NCBI GenBank assembly: GCA_027490095.1
Contig: JAIXYT010000031.1
Location: forward strand, 1 to 64,000
DNA: 64,000 nt
Origin: Sphingomonadales bacterium
Lineage (GTDB): Bacteria > Pseudomonadota > Alphaproteobacteria > Sphingomonadales > Sphingomonadaceae
Reading direction: 5' to 3'
Of this stretch, positions 48,898 to 58,540 are shown in pieces. Every line of letters begins with the position of its first letter. Positions within the stretch are counted from its first letter, which is position 1. The notes below the pieces were generated by a model. The model did not search any database and was not told the origin of the DNA. It worked only from the letters and a program-made list of their open reading frames with translations. The position numbers and the translations under genes were made by a program.

Positions 48898-49277
48898 AGG
48901 CCTATTCGCCGCGCGACACGCTGGCCCCGACCTTGAGCCTGTTCGCCTCCACCTCTACGCTGCTGTGCTGCGCGCTGCCGGCGCTGCTGGTGACGCTGGG
49001 GTTGGGGGCGAGCCTGGCAGGGCTGGTGTCGGCCGCGCCCTGGCTGGTTGCGCTGACCAAGTGGAAGGCGTGGCTGTTTGCCGGATCGGGGGCGATGTTG
49101 CTGATCGCCTTCTGGGCGCATTGGCAGGGTCGGGGGCGGCCTTGCCCCATCGATCCTGTGCAGGCGCGGGCCTGTGTGCGGCTGCGGGCGATGAGCGGCT
49201 GGATGCTGGGGATTTCAGCGGCCATCTGGGCTGTCGGCTTCTTCTTCGCCTTCCTGGCGGCGGACCTGCTGCTCTGA
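48894..49277 (+). CDS. MerT-like inner-membrane metal transporter
   Basis: A 127-residue protein with three hydrophobic segments: STSTLLCCALPALLVTLGLGASL (with the Cys-Cys pair of MerT TM1), WLFAGSGAMLLIAFWAHW, and MLGISAAIWAVGFFFAFLAA. A cytoplasmic or loop Cys pair follows (RPCPID... RACVRLR). MerT proteins accept metal from MerP and move it inward. Start GTG at 48894, coupled to the MerP-like gene. No merR, merA or merB lies nearby, so mercury resistance is not supported. Confidence 0.88.
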   Translation: MKAYSPRDTLAPTLSLFASTSTLLCCALPALLVTLGLGASLAGLVSAAPWLVALTKWKAWLFAGSGAMLLIAFWAHWQGRGRPCPIDPVQARACVRLRAMSGWMLGISAAIWAVGFFFAFLAADLLL

Positions 49278-49283
49278 GCCTTG

Positions 49284-49323
49284 CCGGGCGCGGGAATCGC
49301 GGCCACGAACTTGCCGCGCCCGG
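49284..49323. repeat. Inverted repeat between MerT-like gene and recQ
   Basis: CCGGGCGCGG and CCGCGCCCGG, 10-bp arms with a loop holding GCGGCCAC; GCGGCCAC also recurs after the right arm (49330-49337). It lies just after the MerT-like stop and before recQ, and may end the metal operon transcript. Confidence 0.4.
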
Positions 49324-49346
49324 AATTCGCGGCCACCAAGGTCTCC

Positions 49347-51128
49347 ATGATTCGAGACCCCGCCGACGTGCTGTCCAGTGTCTTCGGCTTTGCGGGCTTT
49401 CGCGGGGTGCAGGGGCAGGTGATCGCCGATGTGGTGGCGGGGCGTGACGTTGCGCTGGTGATGCCGACGGGGGCGGGGAAGTCGCTCTGCTACCAGATCC
49501 CGGCGCTGTGCCGGCCGGGGTGCGGGATCGTGGTGTCGCCGCTGATCGCGCTGATGGCGGACCAGGTGCGGGCGCTGGGGCTGGCTGGTGTGCGGGCGGC
49601 AGCGCTGAACAGCCAGTCCGGCGACAGCGGCGAGACCGTTCGGGCCTTTCGGAGCGGCGAGCTGGACCTTCTGTATGTGGCGCCGGAACGGGCGGCTATG
49701 GAGGGGTTTCGCCAGCTTGTGGCGCAAGGGCCGGTGAGCCTGGTTGCGATCGACGAGGCGCATTGCGTGAGCCAGTGGGGGCATGATTTCCGGCCTGATT
49801 ACCGGCGGCTGAAGGCGCTTGCCGACCTGCTGCCCGGCGTGCCCCGCATCGCGCTGACGGCGACCGCCGATGCGGCGACGCGGGCCGACATCTGCGAGCA
49901 GCTGGGGATTGCGCCCGAGCGGCTGGTGGTGGCGGGCTTCGACCGGCCGAACATCCGGTACCAGGCCGAGGCCAAGCGGCGGCCGGCCGAACAGCTGGTG
50001 GCGTTTGTGAAAGCCCAGGGGGCGGTGCCGGGCATCGTCTATTGCCAGACGCGCAAAGGGGCGGAGCTTGCGGCCGAGCAGTTGCAGGCGGCGAGCGTGG
50101 AAGCACGGGTCTATCATGCGGGGCTTGCGGCCGAAGAGCGGGCGGCGAACCAGAAATGGTTCCAGCGGGCCGAGGCGGGCGTGATGTGCGCGACCGTTGC
50201 CTTCGGGATGGGGATCGACAAGCCCGACATCCGCTTCGTGGTGCACATGGGCCTGCCGAAGTCGATCGAGGCCTATTACCAGGAGACGGGGCGCGCAGGC
50301 CGCGACGGGGCGGCGTCTGTTGCGATGCTGTTCTGGGGGCCGCAAGATGTTACGCTGGCGCGGCAGCGGATCACCGACGGCGAGGCGGACGAGCAGCGCA
50401 AGGCGCATGAGCTGGCGCAGCTGGCAAAGCTTGCGGCCTGGGCGGAGACGCTGGGGTGTCGGCGGGTGCCGCTGCTGGTGCATTTCGGGGAGGTCGATCC
50501 TGCCCCTTGCGGAAACTGCGACAATTGCCTTGAGGCGCCGGCGACGCTGGACGTGACGGAAGCCGCGCGCAAGCTGCTGTCGGCTGTCTATCGGACGGGG
50601 CAGATGTTCGGGATGGCGCATGTGGCGCAGGTGCTGCGCGGCGCGGCGGACGACAAGGTGCTGCGCTTCGGGCATGATCGGCTGAGCCTGTTCGGGATCG
50701 GGGCGGACCTGACCGAGACGCAGTGGGTGAAGCTGGGGCGACTGCTGGAGGCTGGGGGCGCGCTGGAGCGGGAAGCGCATGGCGGGCTGAAGCTGGGGCC
50801 GGCGGCGCGGGCGATCCTGAAGGGCGAGGTGCCGGTTCGGGTGCGGGCGGCGGACTGGGCACCGACCCCGCGCCGGCGCACGCGGGGCCCGGCGGTGGAC
50901 CTGGGGGTGGCCGACGAAGGGCTGTTCGAGCGGTTACGCGCCTGGCGCCGCAAGCGCGCCGAGGCGGAAGATGTGCCGGCCTTCGTGGTGCTGCACGACA
51001 GCGCGCTGAAGGCGATTGCGGCGATGCGCCCGACCAGCCGGACGGCGCTTGCGGGCGTGCCGGGTATCGGCGCCGCCAAGCTGGAGCGGTTCGGCGACGA
51101 CCTGATCGCGCTGGTGGCGGACGGATAG
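49347..51128 (+). CDS. recQ: ATP-dependent DNA helicase RecQ
   Basis: A 593-residue helicase. N-terminal FRGVQGQVIADVVAG, Walker A MPTGAGKSLCYQIPAL, Walker B AIDEAHCVSQWGHDFRPDY, motif V/VI TVAFGMGIDKPDIRFVVH and QETGRAGRDG. The zinc site includes CGNCDNC (about 390), the winged helix follows, and the HRDC domain is at 505-590 (VFVVLHDSALKAIA-like, GVPGIGAAKLERFG). It unwinds recombination intermediates. ATG at 49347; a TTG at 49281 would add residues across the hairpin. Confidence 0.95.
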   Translation: MIRDPADVLSSVFGFAGFRGVQGQVIADVVAGRDVALVMPTGAGKSLCYQIPALCRPGCGIVVSPLIALMADQVRALGLAGVRAAALNSQSGDSGETVRAFRSGELDLLYVAPERAAMEGFRQLVAQGPVSLVAIDEAHCVSQWGHDFRPDYRRLKALADLLPGVPRIALTATADAATRADICEQLGIAPERLVVAGFDRPNIRYQAEAKRRPAEQLVAFVKAQGAVPGIVYCQTRKGAELAAEQLQAASVEARVYHAGLAAEERAANQKWFQRAEAGVMCATVAFGMGIDKPDIRFVVHMGLPKSIEAYYQETGRAGRDGAASVAMLFWGPQDVTLARQRITDGEADEQRKAHELAQLAKLAAWAETLGCRRVPLLVHFGEVDPAPCGNCDNCLEAPATLDVTEAARKLLSAVYRTGQMFGMAHVAQVLRGAADDKVLRFGHDRLSLFGIGADLTETQWVKLGRLLEAGGALEREAHGGLKLGPAARAILKGEVPVRVRAADWAPTPRRRTRGPAVDLGVADEGLFERLRAWRRKRAEAEDVPAFVVLHDSALKAIAAMRPTSRTALAGVPGIGAAKLERFGDDLIALVADG

Positions 51129-51129
51129 C

Positions 51130-52218
51130 ATGGTGGCGCCCTTCCCTCTTCCCGCGGGCGTTCGAAGCCGGGTGGTTCCGGAGGTCAATGGGCTTGCCAT
51201 GCATGTGCTTGAGGCGGGCGACCCGTCACATCCCCTGGTGCTGCTGCTGCACGGCTTTCCGGAACTGGCCTATAGCTGGCGGCACCAGCTGGCCCCGATT
51301 GCGGCCGCGGGGTTTCACGTGGTGGCGCCCGACCAGCGGGGCTACGGGCGGACGACCGGCGAGGACCGCACGCGGCTGGAGCAGTTCCGCATATTGCACC
51401 TGGTGCGCGACGCGATGGCGCTGGCTGGGGCGCTGGGGCACGCGCAAGTGCACATGCTGGTGGGGCATGACTTCGGATCGCCGGTGGCGGCCTGGGCGGC
51501 AGTGGCACGGCCCGACATCTTCCGGTCGGTGGTGCTGATGAGCGCGCCCTTTCCGGGCACTGCGCCCTGGCCGCAGGGTCCGGCGCGCGGGGGTGCCGAC
51601 TGGGTGGAGCCTCTCGCGCAACTGGGGCGCAAGCATTACCAGCTCTACTATTCGACCGACGCGGCGGCCGCCGAGATGGATGCGCCGGCGCAAGGGCTGA
51701 AGGCCTTCCTGAGCGCCTATTACCATGTAAAGAGTGGGGACTGGGCGGGGAACCGGCCCTTTCCGCTGAAGAGCTGGACGGCGGTCGAACTGGCAAGGCT
51801 GCCGCACTATTATGTGATGCCGATCGACAAGGGGATGGCGGACACGGTTCGGCCCCATGCGCCCGGGGCACAGCCGGATTGGCTGCCGGAGGAAGCGCTG
51901 GCCGTTTACGCGCAGGAATATGGGCGCACGGGCTTCGGAGGTGGGCTGCTGTGGTACCGGGCCATCAGCTGCAGGCGGTTCCAGGCCGATTTCGACCTGT
52001 TCGCCGGGCGGCGGATCGAAGGGCCTGCGCTGTTCCTTGCCGGCGACCGGGACTGGGGCATACACCAGAACCCGGGCGCGCTGGAGGCGATGGGCAAGCG
52101 GGCCGGCGCCGACTGGCGGGGCACGGAGCTGATCCCCGGCGCCGGGCACTGGGTGCAGCAGGAACGGGCCGACGCGGTGACGGGCCGGCTGCTGGCGTTC
52201 CTGCGCGAAACCGGCTGA
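51130..52218 (+). CDS. Alpha/beta hydrolase, soluble epoxide hydrolase / dehalogenase type
   Basis: A 362-residue enzyme. Oxyanion block LLLHGFPELAYSWRHQ, GYGRTTG, nucleophile elbow LVGHDFGSPVAAW (Asp), acid in FLAGDRDWGIHQNPG, His in PGAGHWVQQERAD. HGFPE and GHDFG with Asp nucleophile point to epoxide hydrolase rather than an esterase. It has a long cap domain (about 150-280). The gene starts one base after the recQ stop, so it is probably cotranscribed. Confidence 0.9.
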   Translation: MVAPFPLPAGVRSRVVPEVNGLAMHVLEAGDPSHPLVLLLHGFPELAYSWRHQLAPIAAAGFHVVAPDQRGYGRTTGEDRTRLEQFRILHLVRDAMALAGALGHAQVHMLVGHDFGSPVAAWAAVARPDIFRSVVLMSAPFPGTAPWPQGPARGGADWVEPLAQLGRKHYQLYYSTDAAAAEMDAPAQGLKAFLSAYYHVKSGDWAGNRPFPLKSWTAVELARLPHYYVMPIDKGMADTVRPHAPGAQPDWLPEEALAVYAQEYGRTGFGGGLLWYRAISCRRFQADFDLFAGRRIEGPALFLAGDRDWGIHQNPGALEAMGKRAGADWRGTELIPGAGHWVQQERADAVTGRLLAFLRETG

Positions 52219-52509
52219 TCAGGGCTTCTTGTAGAGCACTTCACCGCGGCGACTGACGAGGAGCTTCTCGAAGCTCGCGGGGTCGAAATAGGCTTCGACG
52301 CGATCGCCTTCGGGCGTGGTGCCATAGACTTCGTAGCAGCCGCCATCGACCTTGGCCTTGCGGACCTGCCAGCCCTGCTTCGTGAGTTCGGCGGTGAGCT
52401 GTTCGGCGGTGCGCCACTTTTCCTTGGGGACGTTGCAGGTGTAGGCGCCGGTGGCGGACGCCGGGGCGGCAAAGGCTGCCAGCAGCAGCGCGGGGAGGAG
52501 GAATTTCAT
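52219..52509 (-). CDS. Small exported PepSY-domain protein
   Basis: A 96-residue protein with signal peptide (cut near ASATG) and a PepSY-like core: WRTAEQLTAELTKQGWQVRKAKVDGGCYEVYGTTPEGDRVEAYFDPAS. Two cysteines (Cys25 and Cys58) could form a disulfide. It overlaps the MsrQ-like gene by ATGA and is probably a periplasmic partner of that membrane ferric-reductase-like protein. Confidence 0.88.
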   Translation of the reverse strand: MKFLLPALLLAAFAAPASATGAYTCNVPKEKWRTAEQLTAELTKQGWQVRKAKVDGGCYEVYGTTPEGDRVEAYFDPASFEKLLVSRRGEVLYKKP

Positions 52510-53093
52510 GTCAGTCCTTTCCGGGGGGTGAAACGGCGCGACAGGCGCCAGAGTTCCAGAGCAGCCAGCGGCGCGAAATGGGCGAGCGCCACTTCTGTGT
52601 TGTTGTGGATGAAGAGCCAGTGAACCAGGGTGAGGACGGCGGCCGGATAGGCGAGACGCTGCAGCCGCTTCCAGCCGGCCTTGAGCGTGCGCATGGCCCA
52701 ATCATTGCTGGTGAGCGCGAGCGGGATCATCAGGGCGAACGCCGCCCAGCCGGGCCAGATGCCGATGGCGAGTGCTTCGGCGAGGATGTCGTCGAGATTG
52801 CCCATGGCGCCCAGATAGAAGCCGGTATGGAGCGCGGCATAGCTGAAGGCGGCGACGCCGATGGCGCGGCGGTGGCGGATGAGCCAGCGCAGCGGCTGGG
52901 CCTGGGGGAACAGTTGGACGAGCGGGGTGAGCGCGAGCGCGACGATGAGGAGGCGGGCTGAGAGCTCACCTGTCGGGTGGAGGAGCTCTTCCCAGTCGAA
53001 GGGGTCCATGCCGCGCGCCTGGACGAGCCAGAGGAGGGCCGGGACGGAAAGGGCGGCCCAGAGGGCGTATTTCAGCGTGGCGGTGCGGGACAC
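52506..53093 (-). CDS. msrQ: MsrQ-like heme-binding ferric-reductase-domain membrane protein
   Basis: A 195-residue protein with about six TMs and the ferric-reductase-like transmembrane pattern: ARLLIVALALTPL, RHRRAIGVAAFSYAALHTGFYLG (His for heme), LALTSNDWAMRTLKAGWKRLQRLAYPAAVLTLVHWLFIHN (His). It matches MsrQ, the heme b subunit that supplies electrons to MsrP for repair of oxidised periplasmic methionines. The MsrP gene is not adjacent; a PepSY protein follows instead. Start ATG at 53093. Confidence 0.88.
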   Translation of the reverse strand: MSRTATLKYALWAALSVPALLWLVQARGMDPFDWEELLHPTGELSARLLIVALALTPLVQLFPQAQPLRWLIRHRRAIGVAAFSYAALHTGFYLGAMGNLDDILAEALAIGIWPGWAAFALMIPLALTSNDWAMRTLKAGWKRLQRLAYPAAVLTLVHWLFIHNNTEVALAHFAPLAALELWRLSRRFTPRKGLT

Positions 53094-53148
53094 GGGACGG
53101 CGTTAGCCTTGTTGCGAGGGGTTCGCAAGTGTGGTGCGACGGGATGGC

Positions 53149-54999
53149 CTATCGCCGCCCGCCTGCAGCCTTCCCCTCGTCGAAAAGACCGGCAAGCTGA
53201 TCAACGATTGCACCGCCCAATTGTTCCGCGTCCATGATCGTCACGGCGCGGCTGTAATAGCGCGTCACGTCGTGTCCGATGCCGATGGCGATGAGCTCGA
53301 CCGGGCTCTTCGCCTCGATCCAGCCGATCACCTGGCGGAGGTGGCGTTCGAGATAATTGCCGGAGTTCACCGACAGCGTGCTGTCGTCGACGGGGGCACC
53401 ATCGGAAATGACCATCAGGATGCGGCGGTCCTCGGGGCGGGCCATCAGGCGGTTGTGCGCCCAGAGCAGCGCCTCGCCGTCGATGTTTTCCTTCAGCAGC
53501 CCCTCGCGCATCATCAGGCCGAGGTTGCGGCGCGCGCGGCGCCAGGGGGCGTCGGCCTGCTTGTAGATGATGTGGCGAAGGTCGTTGAGGCGGCCGGGCT
53601 TGGGCGGGCGGCCGTTTGCGAGCCATTTCTCGCGGGACTGGCCGCCCTTCCAGGCACGGGTGGTGAAGCCCAGGATCTCGGTCTTGACCGCGCAGCGTTC
53701 CAGCGTGCGGGCGAGGATGTCGGCCGAGATGGCCGCGATCGAGATGGGGCGGCCGCGCATCGAGCCCGAATTGTCGATCAGGAGCGTGACGACGGTGTCG
53801 CGGAAGTCGGTGTCGCGCTCGATCTTGTAGCTGAGCGCATGATCCGGCTGGACGACGACGCGGGTAAGGCGCGCGCTGTCGAGCAGGCCTTCTTCCTGGT
53901 CGAACTCCCAGCTGCGGTTCTGCTGGGCCATCAGGCGGCGCTGCAGGCGGTTGGCGAGCTTGGTGACCGCGCTCTGCAGGGTGACGAGCTGCTGGTCGAG
54001 ATAGCCGCGCAGGCGGGCGAGCTCCTCGGCCTCGCACAGCTCCTCGGCGGTGACGACCTCGTCATTCTCGGTGGTGTAGGCGCGATAGGCGAAATCGGGG
54101 GGGAGCTTGCTGTCGGGCAGGTTCGGGCGCCAGGGCATCATGCCCTCCTCGCCCTCCTCGCCGAGCTCGGCGTCGGAGACCATGTCGGTCTCCATCTCGA
54201 CCTCGCGGGTCTCGCCGTCCTCTGCGTCGCCCTGCTGCTCCTCGGAGCGGGTTTCGACCGACTGTTCGGCGCTGGAGGACTGGGCGTCCTCCTCGCCCTC
54301 GTCCTGGCCTTGGCTGTCCTGCTCGTCCTCCTGTTCGTCGGCCTGTTCCTCCTCGTCGGCAGGGTTGTCGGGATCGTCGGCAAGGCCGAGGTCGTGGAGC
54401 ACGCGGACGAAGGCGTCGGCAAAGGCTGCCTGGTCGTCGATGCTGGCTTCGAGCGCGTTGAGATGGGCGGCGGCGACCTCTTCCATGCGCGCGCGCACCA
54501 TGTCGACGGCGTTGACGGCGCTGTCGGGGATGGGCTCGCCCGTGAGGCGTTCGCGCACGATGAGCCCCATGGCGGTTGCCATAGGCACCTCGTCGGGCGA
54601 GCGGGCGCGGGCGATCGGATCGGTCTTCATGCGCACGTCGAGCATGCGCTTCAGGTTGAGGGCGACGCCGGCCATGTCGCGGCCGCCGACGGCCTCGATG
54701 CGGGCCTGTTCGGCGGCGTTCAGCATTTCGCGCGGGAGGCCCGGCCCGACCGTGACCGCGGCATGGGCTGCCGGATCGTGCAGGCGGCGCCTGAGGGCGA
54801 AGCTGTCGGCCCAGCCGCGCGCTTCGGCGGCCTGCTCTGCCGAAAGGGCGCGCCCCGGCTGGGGCACGCGCGCCTGGTCGCCATGGCAGGCCGGTTTGTC
54901 GGCCGTGTAGGCGAGTTCGAATTCGGGGCGGCGGCCAAGGGCGCGCATGCCGGCGGCGAGCGCCTGGCGGAAGTCCTCGAGGGGGTTGGGTTCGGCCAT
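53149..54999 (-). CDS. cobT: Cobaltochelatase subunit CobT
   Basis: A 616-residue protein of the aerobic cobaltochelatase (CobNST), which inserts cobalt into hydrogenobyrinic acid a,c-diamide. An acidic low-complexity linker (about 215-285, Glu/Asp/Gln-rich) is followed by the VWA domain with MIDAS motif [13 protein letters not shown] and the [30 protein letters not shown] segment. ATG at 54999 has GGTGG upstream; GTG at 55005 is possible. The partner gene cobS, often adjacent in relatives, is not in the window. Confidence 0.93.
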   Translation of the reverse strand: MAEPNPLEDFRQALAAGMRALGRRPEFELAYTADKPACHGDQARVPQPGRALSAEQAAEARGWADSFALRRRLHDPAAHAAVTVGPGLPREMLNAAEQARIEAVGGRDMAGVALNLKRMLDVRMKTDPIARARSPDEVPMATAMGLIVRERLTGEPIPDSAVNAVDMVRARMEEVAAAHLNALEASIDDQAAFADAFVRVLHDLGLADDPDNPADEEEQADEQEDEQDSQGQDEGEEDAQSSSAEQSVETRSEEQQGDAEDGETREVEMETDMVSDAELGEEGEEGMMPWRPNLPDSKLPPDFAYRAYTTENDEVVTAEELCEAEELARLRGYLDQQLVTLQSAVTKLANRLQRRLMAQQNRSWEFDQEEGLLDSARLTRVVVQPDHALSYKIERDTDFRDTVVTLLIDNSGSMRGRPISIAAISADILARTLERCAVKTEILGFTTRAWKGGQSREKWLANGRPPKPGRLNDLRHIIYKQADAPWRRARRNLGLMMREGLLKENIDGEALLWAHNRLMARPEDRRILMVISDGAPVDDSTLSVNSGNYLERHLRQVIGWIEAKSPVELIAIGIGHDVTRYYSRAVTIMDAEQLGGAIVDQLAGLFDEGKAAGGRR

Positions 55000-55081
55000 G
55001 TCCACCCCGGCTTAGCGCAGCCCCTGCCCGCCTTGCACCCCCTTTGTTTCGCGCGTCCGTGTCGCAGCCGGGGGCGCGCCG

Positions 55082-55804
55082 TCAGTCCAGGCGCTGCCCC
55101 GGGGTCAGGGGATCGGGCACCGGCGAGATGGCCTTGAGGTCGCTGAGACGCTGGGCGGAAATCCCTGCCCAGCGGTTGGCGAGCGAGCGGAATTCGGAAG
55201 TGTTGGTGGCGCGGTTCGTCGGCCCCGGAAGCCCCCGCGTCTCGCGGCGATCGACCACGCGGGCGAGAAGCGCGCGGGTGAGGCTGTCGCGCGCCTCGAG
55301 CACCAGCGTCGCCTCGCCGGCGTTGGCGGTGAAGGTGACGGAGCGACCGGCCGACATGGTGTCGGGTGCGTTCACGAACAGGTCGACGATGCCGGTCCGC
55401 ACCTCGAGCACATCGGGGCCGGGGCGGGTGACGACCTCGAAGCCGGCGTCGGTGAAGGCACGGGTGAAGATGTCGAGCGTCGAGGAGCTGACGGAATCGA
55501 GGATGCGCTGGGCGTCGGCATCGGTGACTCGGCGGCCTGTGGAGCGGCTGCGGTTCATGTCGCGGAGCCAGTTCTGCCGGAAGGCAACCTCGGGCTCATC
55601 GATCATCACCTTGGTGTAGGGGCGGAAATCCGCGCCCGGCAACAGGAAGGCGACTTCGAACCGGCGGGAGTTCACCTCGACCAGGCCGTCCCAATTGGCG
55701 GGCGACGGCGCCTGCTGGGCGCCGGCACTGTCCTGGGCAACGACGGGAATGGCGGCCGAGGCCAGCACCAGGCCTGTGAGAAGGAGGAATCCGGTCCGTT
55801 GCAT
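55082..55804 (-). CDS. DUF3313-family exported protein
   Basis: A 240-residue protein with signal peptide MQRTGFLLLTGLVLASAAIPVVAQ. The mature domain (about 35-240) includes ANWDGLVEVNSRRFEVAFLLPGADFRPYTKVMIDEPEVAF and ARDSLTRALLARVVDRRE, the pattern of DUF3313 proteins, which are mostly lipoproteins; here no lipobox Cys is seen. The function is unknown. The 55805-56164 region upstream holds no gene. Confidence 0.85.
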   Translation of the reverse strand: MQRTGFLLLTGLVLASAAIPVVAQDSAGAQQAPSPANWDGLVEVNSRRFEVAFLLPGADFRPYTKVMIDEPEVAFRQNWLRDMNRSRSTGRRVTDADAQRILDSVSSSTLDIFTRAFTDAGFEVVTRPGPDVLEVRTGIVDLFVNAPDTMSAGRSVTFTANAGEATLVLEARDSLTRALLARVVDRRETRGLPGPTNRATNTSEFRSLANRWAGISAQRLSDLKAISPVPDPLTPGQRLD

Positions 55805-56164
55805 TGCAATGTCTCCCCGTTTCTAGGCGTGCCGGCCTGTTGCCGGGCAGGAAGGGAGGCTAACAGCGCCCTCGCGGGGCGTCACGAAGGGGGTCGACCC
55901 ATTTTCGGGCAACTGGTCCGCGGATCGGGGATGCCGGTTGAATGGTGGGGATGGGGATCCGGTCCGGGGGGATGGCGAGGCCCGTGCCGATGGAGCAGCT
56001 GCGGGCGGAGCCCGCGGGTCCGTTCGGGGGAAGGGGAAAGAGGAAGGACGCGGCAAAGCCGCGTTGTCGGACACGTCGAAAAGGGCGGGGTTGAGACCCC
56101 GCCCTTTCGCGTGCCGGCCTTCCAGCAAGTCGCCCGATCAGCGCTTCGCGCTGACGGCCGCCGC
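55805..56164. other. Intergenic region between DUF3313 gene and TonB receptor
   Basis: About 360 bases. The left part should contain the promoter of the DUF3313 gene; the right part contains the terminator of the receptor gene. Short open frames here have low complexity and no ribosome sites. I see no RNA gene. Confidence 0.6.
56080..56107 (-). terminator. Terminator of the TonB-dependent receptor gene
   Basis: A 12-bp stem AAAGGGCGGGGT / ACCCCGCCCTTT with a four-base loop. Read on the minus strand it is followed by TTTT within the sequence CCCTTTTCG. It lies about 60 bases past the receptor stop codon. Confidence 0.75.
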
Positions 56165-58540
56165 CTAGAAGGCTTGCCTGACCGTCACCCCGATCGTGCG
56201 GGGCTGGCCGACGTTGAAGCCGAGGCGGGCGCGGCCGCCGCGCTCGCGGTCGAAGCTGAGCAGCGGGTTCTCGTCGAACAGGTTGGTCGCGTAGATCGAG
56301 ATGTCCGTGCCGCTGGACAGGCCGACGCCCGCCGACAGGTTCACGAGGTTGTAGGCCGGGAGCCTGAGGTCGACGACCGTCGGCGCGGTGCCCGTGGCCC
56401 CGCCGAAGGGAAGGCCCGACACGAAGCTGCGGGGGGTATCCACCTGGTCACCGGGCTGGGTGAAGCGGTTTCCGACATATTGCCAGGTGGCCGAGATATA
56501 GCCGTCGGCCCCGTTCGCAAATTCCCGTTCGTAGGTGGCGGTGGCCGCGAACTGGAACTCCGGCACGGTCGGCAGGCGGTTGCCGTCGCGGATGCCCTGG
56601 ATCACGTTGCCGGACCCGTCGACCACGGTGGAGTCGAACTCGGCCTCGATCAGGCTGCCGGCCGCCGACAGGGTGAAACCCTCGAATGGCTGGAAGCCGA
56701 GTTCGGCTTCGATGCCCATGGTGTGCGCCTTGGGCACGTTGAACACCACCCGCGACGAGCAGGACCCGGCATCGACGGTGACCTGGAGGTTGCGGATGTC
56801 GGTGTAGAAGGCGGCTGCCGCAAAGGTGAGGCCCGACGGGCCGCGGGCCCGGATGCCGGCTTCGTAGTTCCAGATCGTCTCGTCGTCATAGTCCTGGTAG
56901 CCGCCGAAGATCGCGACATCGGAGGGCGAGCAGAGCGGCACGTTGAGCGGGTCGTTCACGCCGCCGAGCCGGAAGCCCTTGGAGGCCTGGGCGTTGATGG
57001 TGAGATCGTCGGTCGCCTTGTAGCTGAGCAGGAAGCGCGGGTTGAACCCGTCGGACTTGGTGGTGTCTTCGCGGTTGTCGCCATTGGCGAACAGGCCCCC
57101 CGAGATGAACTGGCGGGTTTCCTCGAAATCGTACCAGCGCAGGCCGGCCGTCGCCGTGAGCCTGCCGATTTCGTAGCTGGCTTCGCCGAACAGGGCCTTC
57201 TGCTTGATGTTGTAGGGAAGATCCGCGTTGTAGGGCGAATCCGGCCCGAAGCCGTTGGCGACTGCCGCGGAGGTGCCGGCGCCGAGCACCGCGTCGGTGA
57301 CGGCATCGTAGCCGGGGGTCGGCAGGCGCTGGGCGTAGGTGCGGTCCACGTTGGAGTAGAAGCCGCCGATCACCCACTGGACCGGGCCGTCGTAATCCGA
57401 CGACAGGCGTACTTCCTGGGTGAACTGCTCGAGCTTCGTCGTGTCACGCAGGTTCGAGGGAAGCAGCACGGCGGCGGATGGGTAGCCGAGATCGACGGAG
57501 ACCGAGCCGGTGAGTGCCGAGGCGTCGCGCGAGACCAGGATGTCGCGGTCGACATAGCTGGTGACGGACGTGAGGGTGACGGCGCCAAGGCCGATCGAGG
57601 CGGTGAGGTCGGCGAGCAGGAACTCGTCCTCGAACGCCTCGTTCAGCAGCAGATACTGCTGGCGTTCGCCCAGCTGGATCGCCGGCCGGGTGGTGGTGTT
57701 GGGGTTGGCGAAGAGGTTGAACACCTCTTGCCGGTTGAAGCCGTCGGCCTCCACCTTCTGATAGACGATGCGCGGCGTGACGGTGATGTCCTCGGTGGGC
57801 ATGAAGGCGACCGAGAGGCGGCCGCCGTAGCGCTTGCCGCTGTTGACGTTGTTCTCGACGCTGCCGCCTTCGCCGAGCGCGTCGATGAAGCCGCCGTACT
57901 GGGTGTAGTAGCCGACCGCGCGGGCGGCGATCTTGTCGCCCAGCGGGATATTGACCGCACCCTTCATGTGCCAGCCGAAATCATCCTCGGCCACCAGGTT
58001 CACATTGCCCTCGACCACGCCCGAGATGCCGTCGGTGGTGGGCTGGTTGGTGATGTAGCGGATGGTGCCGCCGACCGACCCGGAGCCGAACAGCGTGCCC
58101 TGCGGGCCGCGCAGCGTTTCCACGCGGTTGAGATCGAAGAGGTCGATATCCGGCGTGAAGAGGCTGAGCGAGACGACGCTTTCGTCGAGGTAGATGCCGA
58201 CCTGTTCCTTGACGCCCGGCTGGTCGCGGACGACCTGGCCTGCCGAGACGCCGCGGATGGAGACCTGGCTCTGGCCCGGCCCGAGGTTCTGGACCGTGAG
58301 GCCGGCGACCGAGCGGCTGATGTCCTCGATGGTGGTGGCGCCGGAGCGCTGGATCATCTCGGCCGTCTGGGCGTTGATCGAGAAGGGGATGTCCTGGAGC
58401 GAGGCGTCGCGCTTGGTGGCGGTGACGATGATGTCGTCGGCGCCGCCTTCGACCGCCTGGGCTGCCGAGGGCAGGGGGAGGAGTGCGAATGCGCCGGCGG
58501 CGATCGACGCGGCGGCGAGAATGCGGTGCTTTGCAAGCAT
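56165..58540 (-). CDS. TonB-dependent outer-membrane receptor
   Basis: A 791-residue receptor. Signal peptide (cut near PSAAQA), TonB-box-like DDIIVTATKRDASLQDIPFS, plug domain to about 150 (QVSIRGVSAGQVV... RVETLRGPQGTLFGSGSVGGTIRYIT), then a 22-strand barrel ending IGVTVRQAF with C-terminal Phe. The DIPFSINAQTAEMIQRSGATTIEDISRSVAGL pattern is typical of sphingomonad receptors for plant or lignin-type compounds. The substrate is not readable. The next gene, divergent, is a penicillin-acylase family enzyme. ATG at 58540; TTG at 58558 is possible. Confidence 0.94.
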   Translation of the reverse strand: MLAKHRILAAASIAAGAFALLPLPSAAQAVEGGADDIIVTATKRDASLQDIPFSINAQTAEMIQRSGATTIEDISRSVAGLTVQNLGPGQSQVSIRGVSAGQVVRDQPGVKEQVGIYLDESVVSLSLFTPDIDLFDLNRVETLRGPQGTLFGSGSVGGTIRYITNQPTTDGISGVVEGNVNLVAEDDFGWHMKGAVNIPLGDKIAARAVGYYTQYGGFIDALGEGGSVENNVNSGKRYGGRLSVAFMPTEDITVTPRIVYQKVEADGFNRQEVFNLFANPNTTTRPAIQLGERQQYLLLNEAFEDEFLLADLTASIGLGAVTLTSVTSYVDRDILVSRDASALTGSVSVDLGYPSAAVLLPSNLRDTTKLEQFTQEVRLSSDYDGPVQWVIGGFYSNVDRTYAQRLPTPGYDAVTDAVLGAGTSAAVANGFGPDSPYNADLPYNIKQKALFGEASYEIGRLTATAGLRWYDFEETRQFISGGLFANGDNREDTTKSDGFNPRFLLSYKATDDLTINAQASKGFRLGGVNDPLNVPLCSPSDVAIFGGYQDYDDETIWNYEAGIRARGPSGLTFAAAAFYTDIRNLQVTVDAGSCSSRVVFNVPKAHTMGIEAELGFQPFEGFTLSAAGSLIEAEFDSTVVDGSGNVIQGIRDGNRLPTVPEFQFAATATYEREFANGADGYISATWQYVGNRFTQPGDQVDTPRSFVSGLPFGGATGTAPTVVDLRLPAYNLVNLSAGVGLSSGTDISIYATNLFDENPLLSFDRERGGRARLGFNVGQPRTIGVTVRQAF

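Noticed and set aside
48607-49277. Mercury resistance operon
   Set aside because: MerP- and MerT-like genes are present, but merR, merA and merB are all missing.
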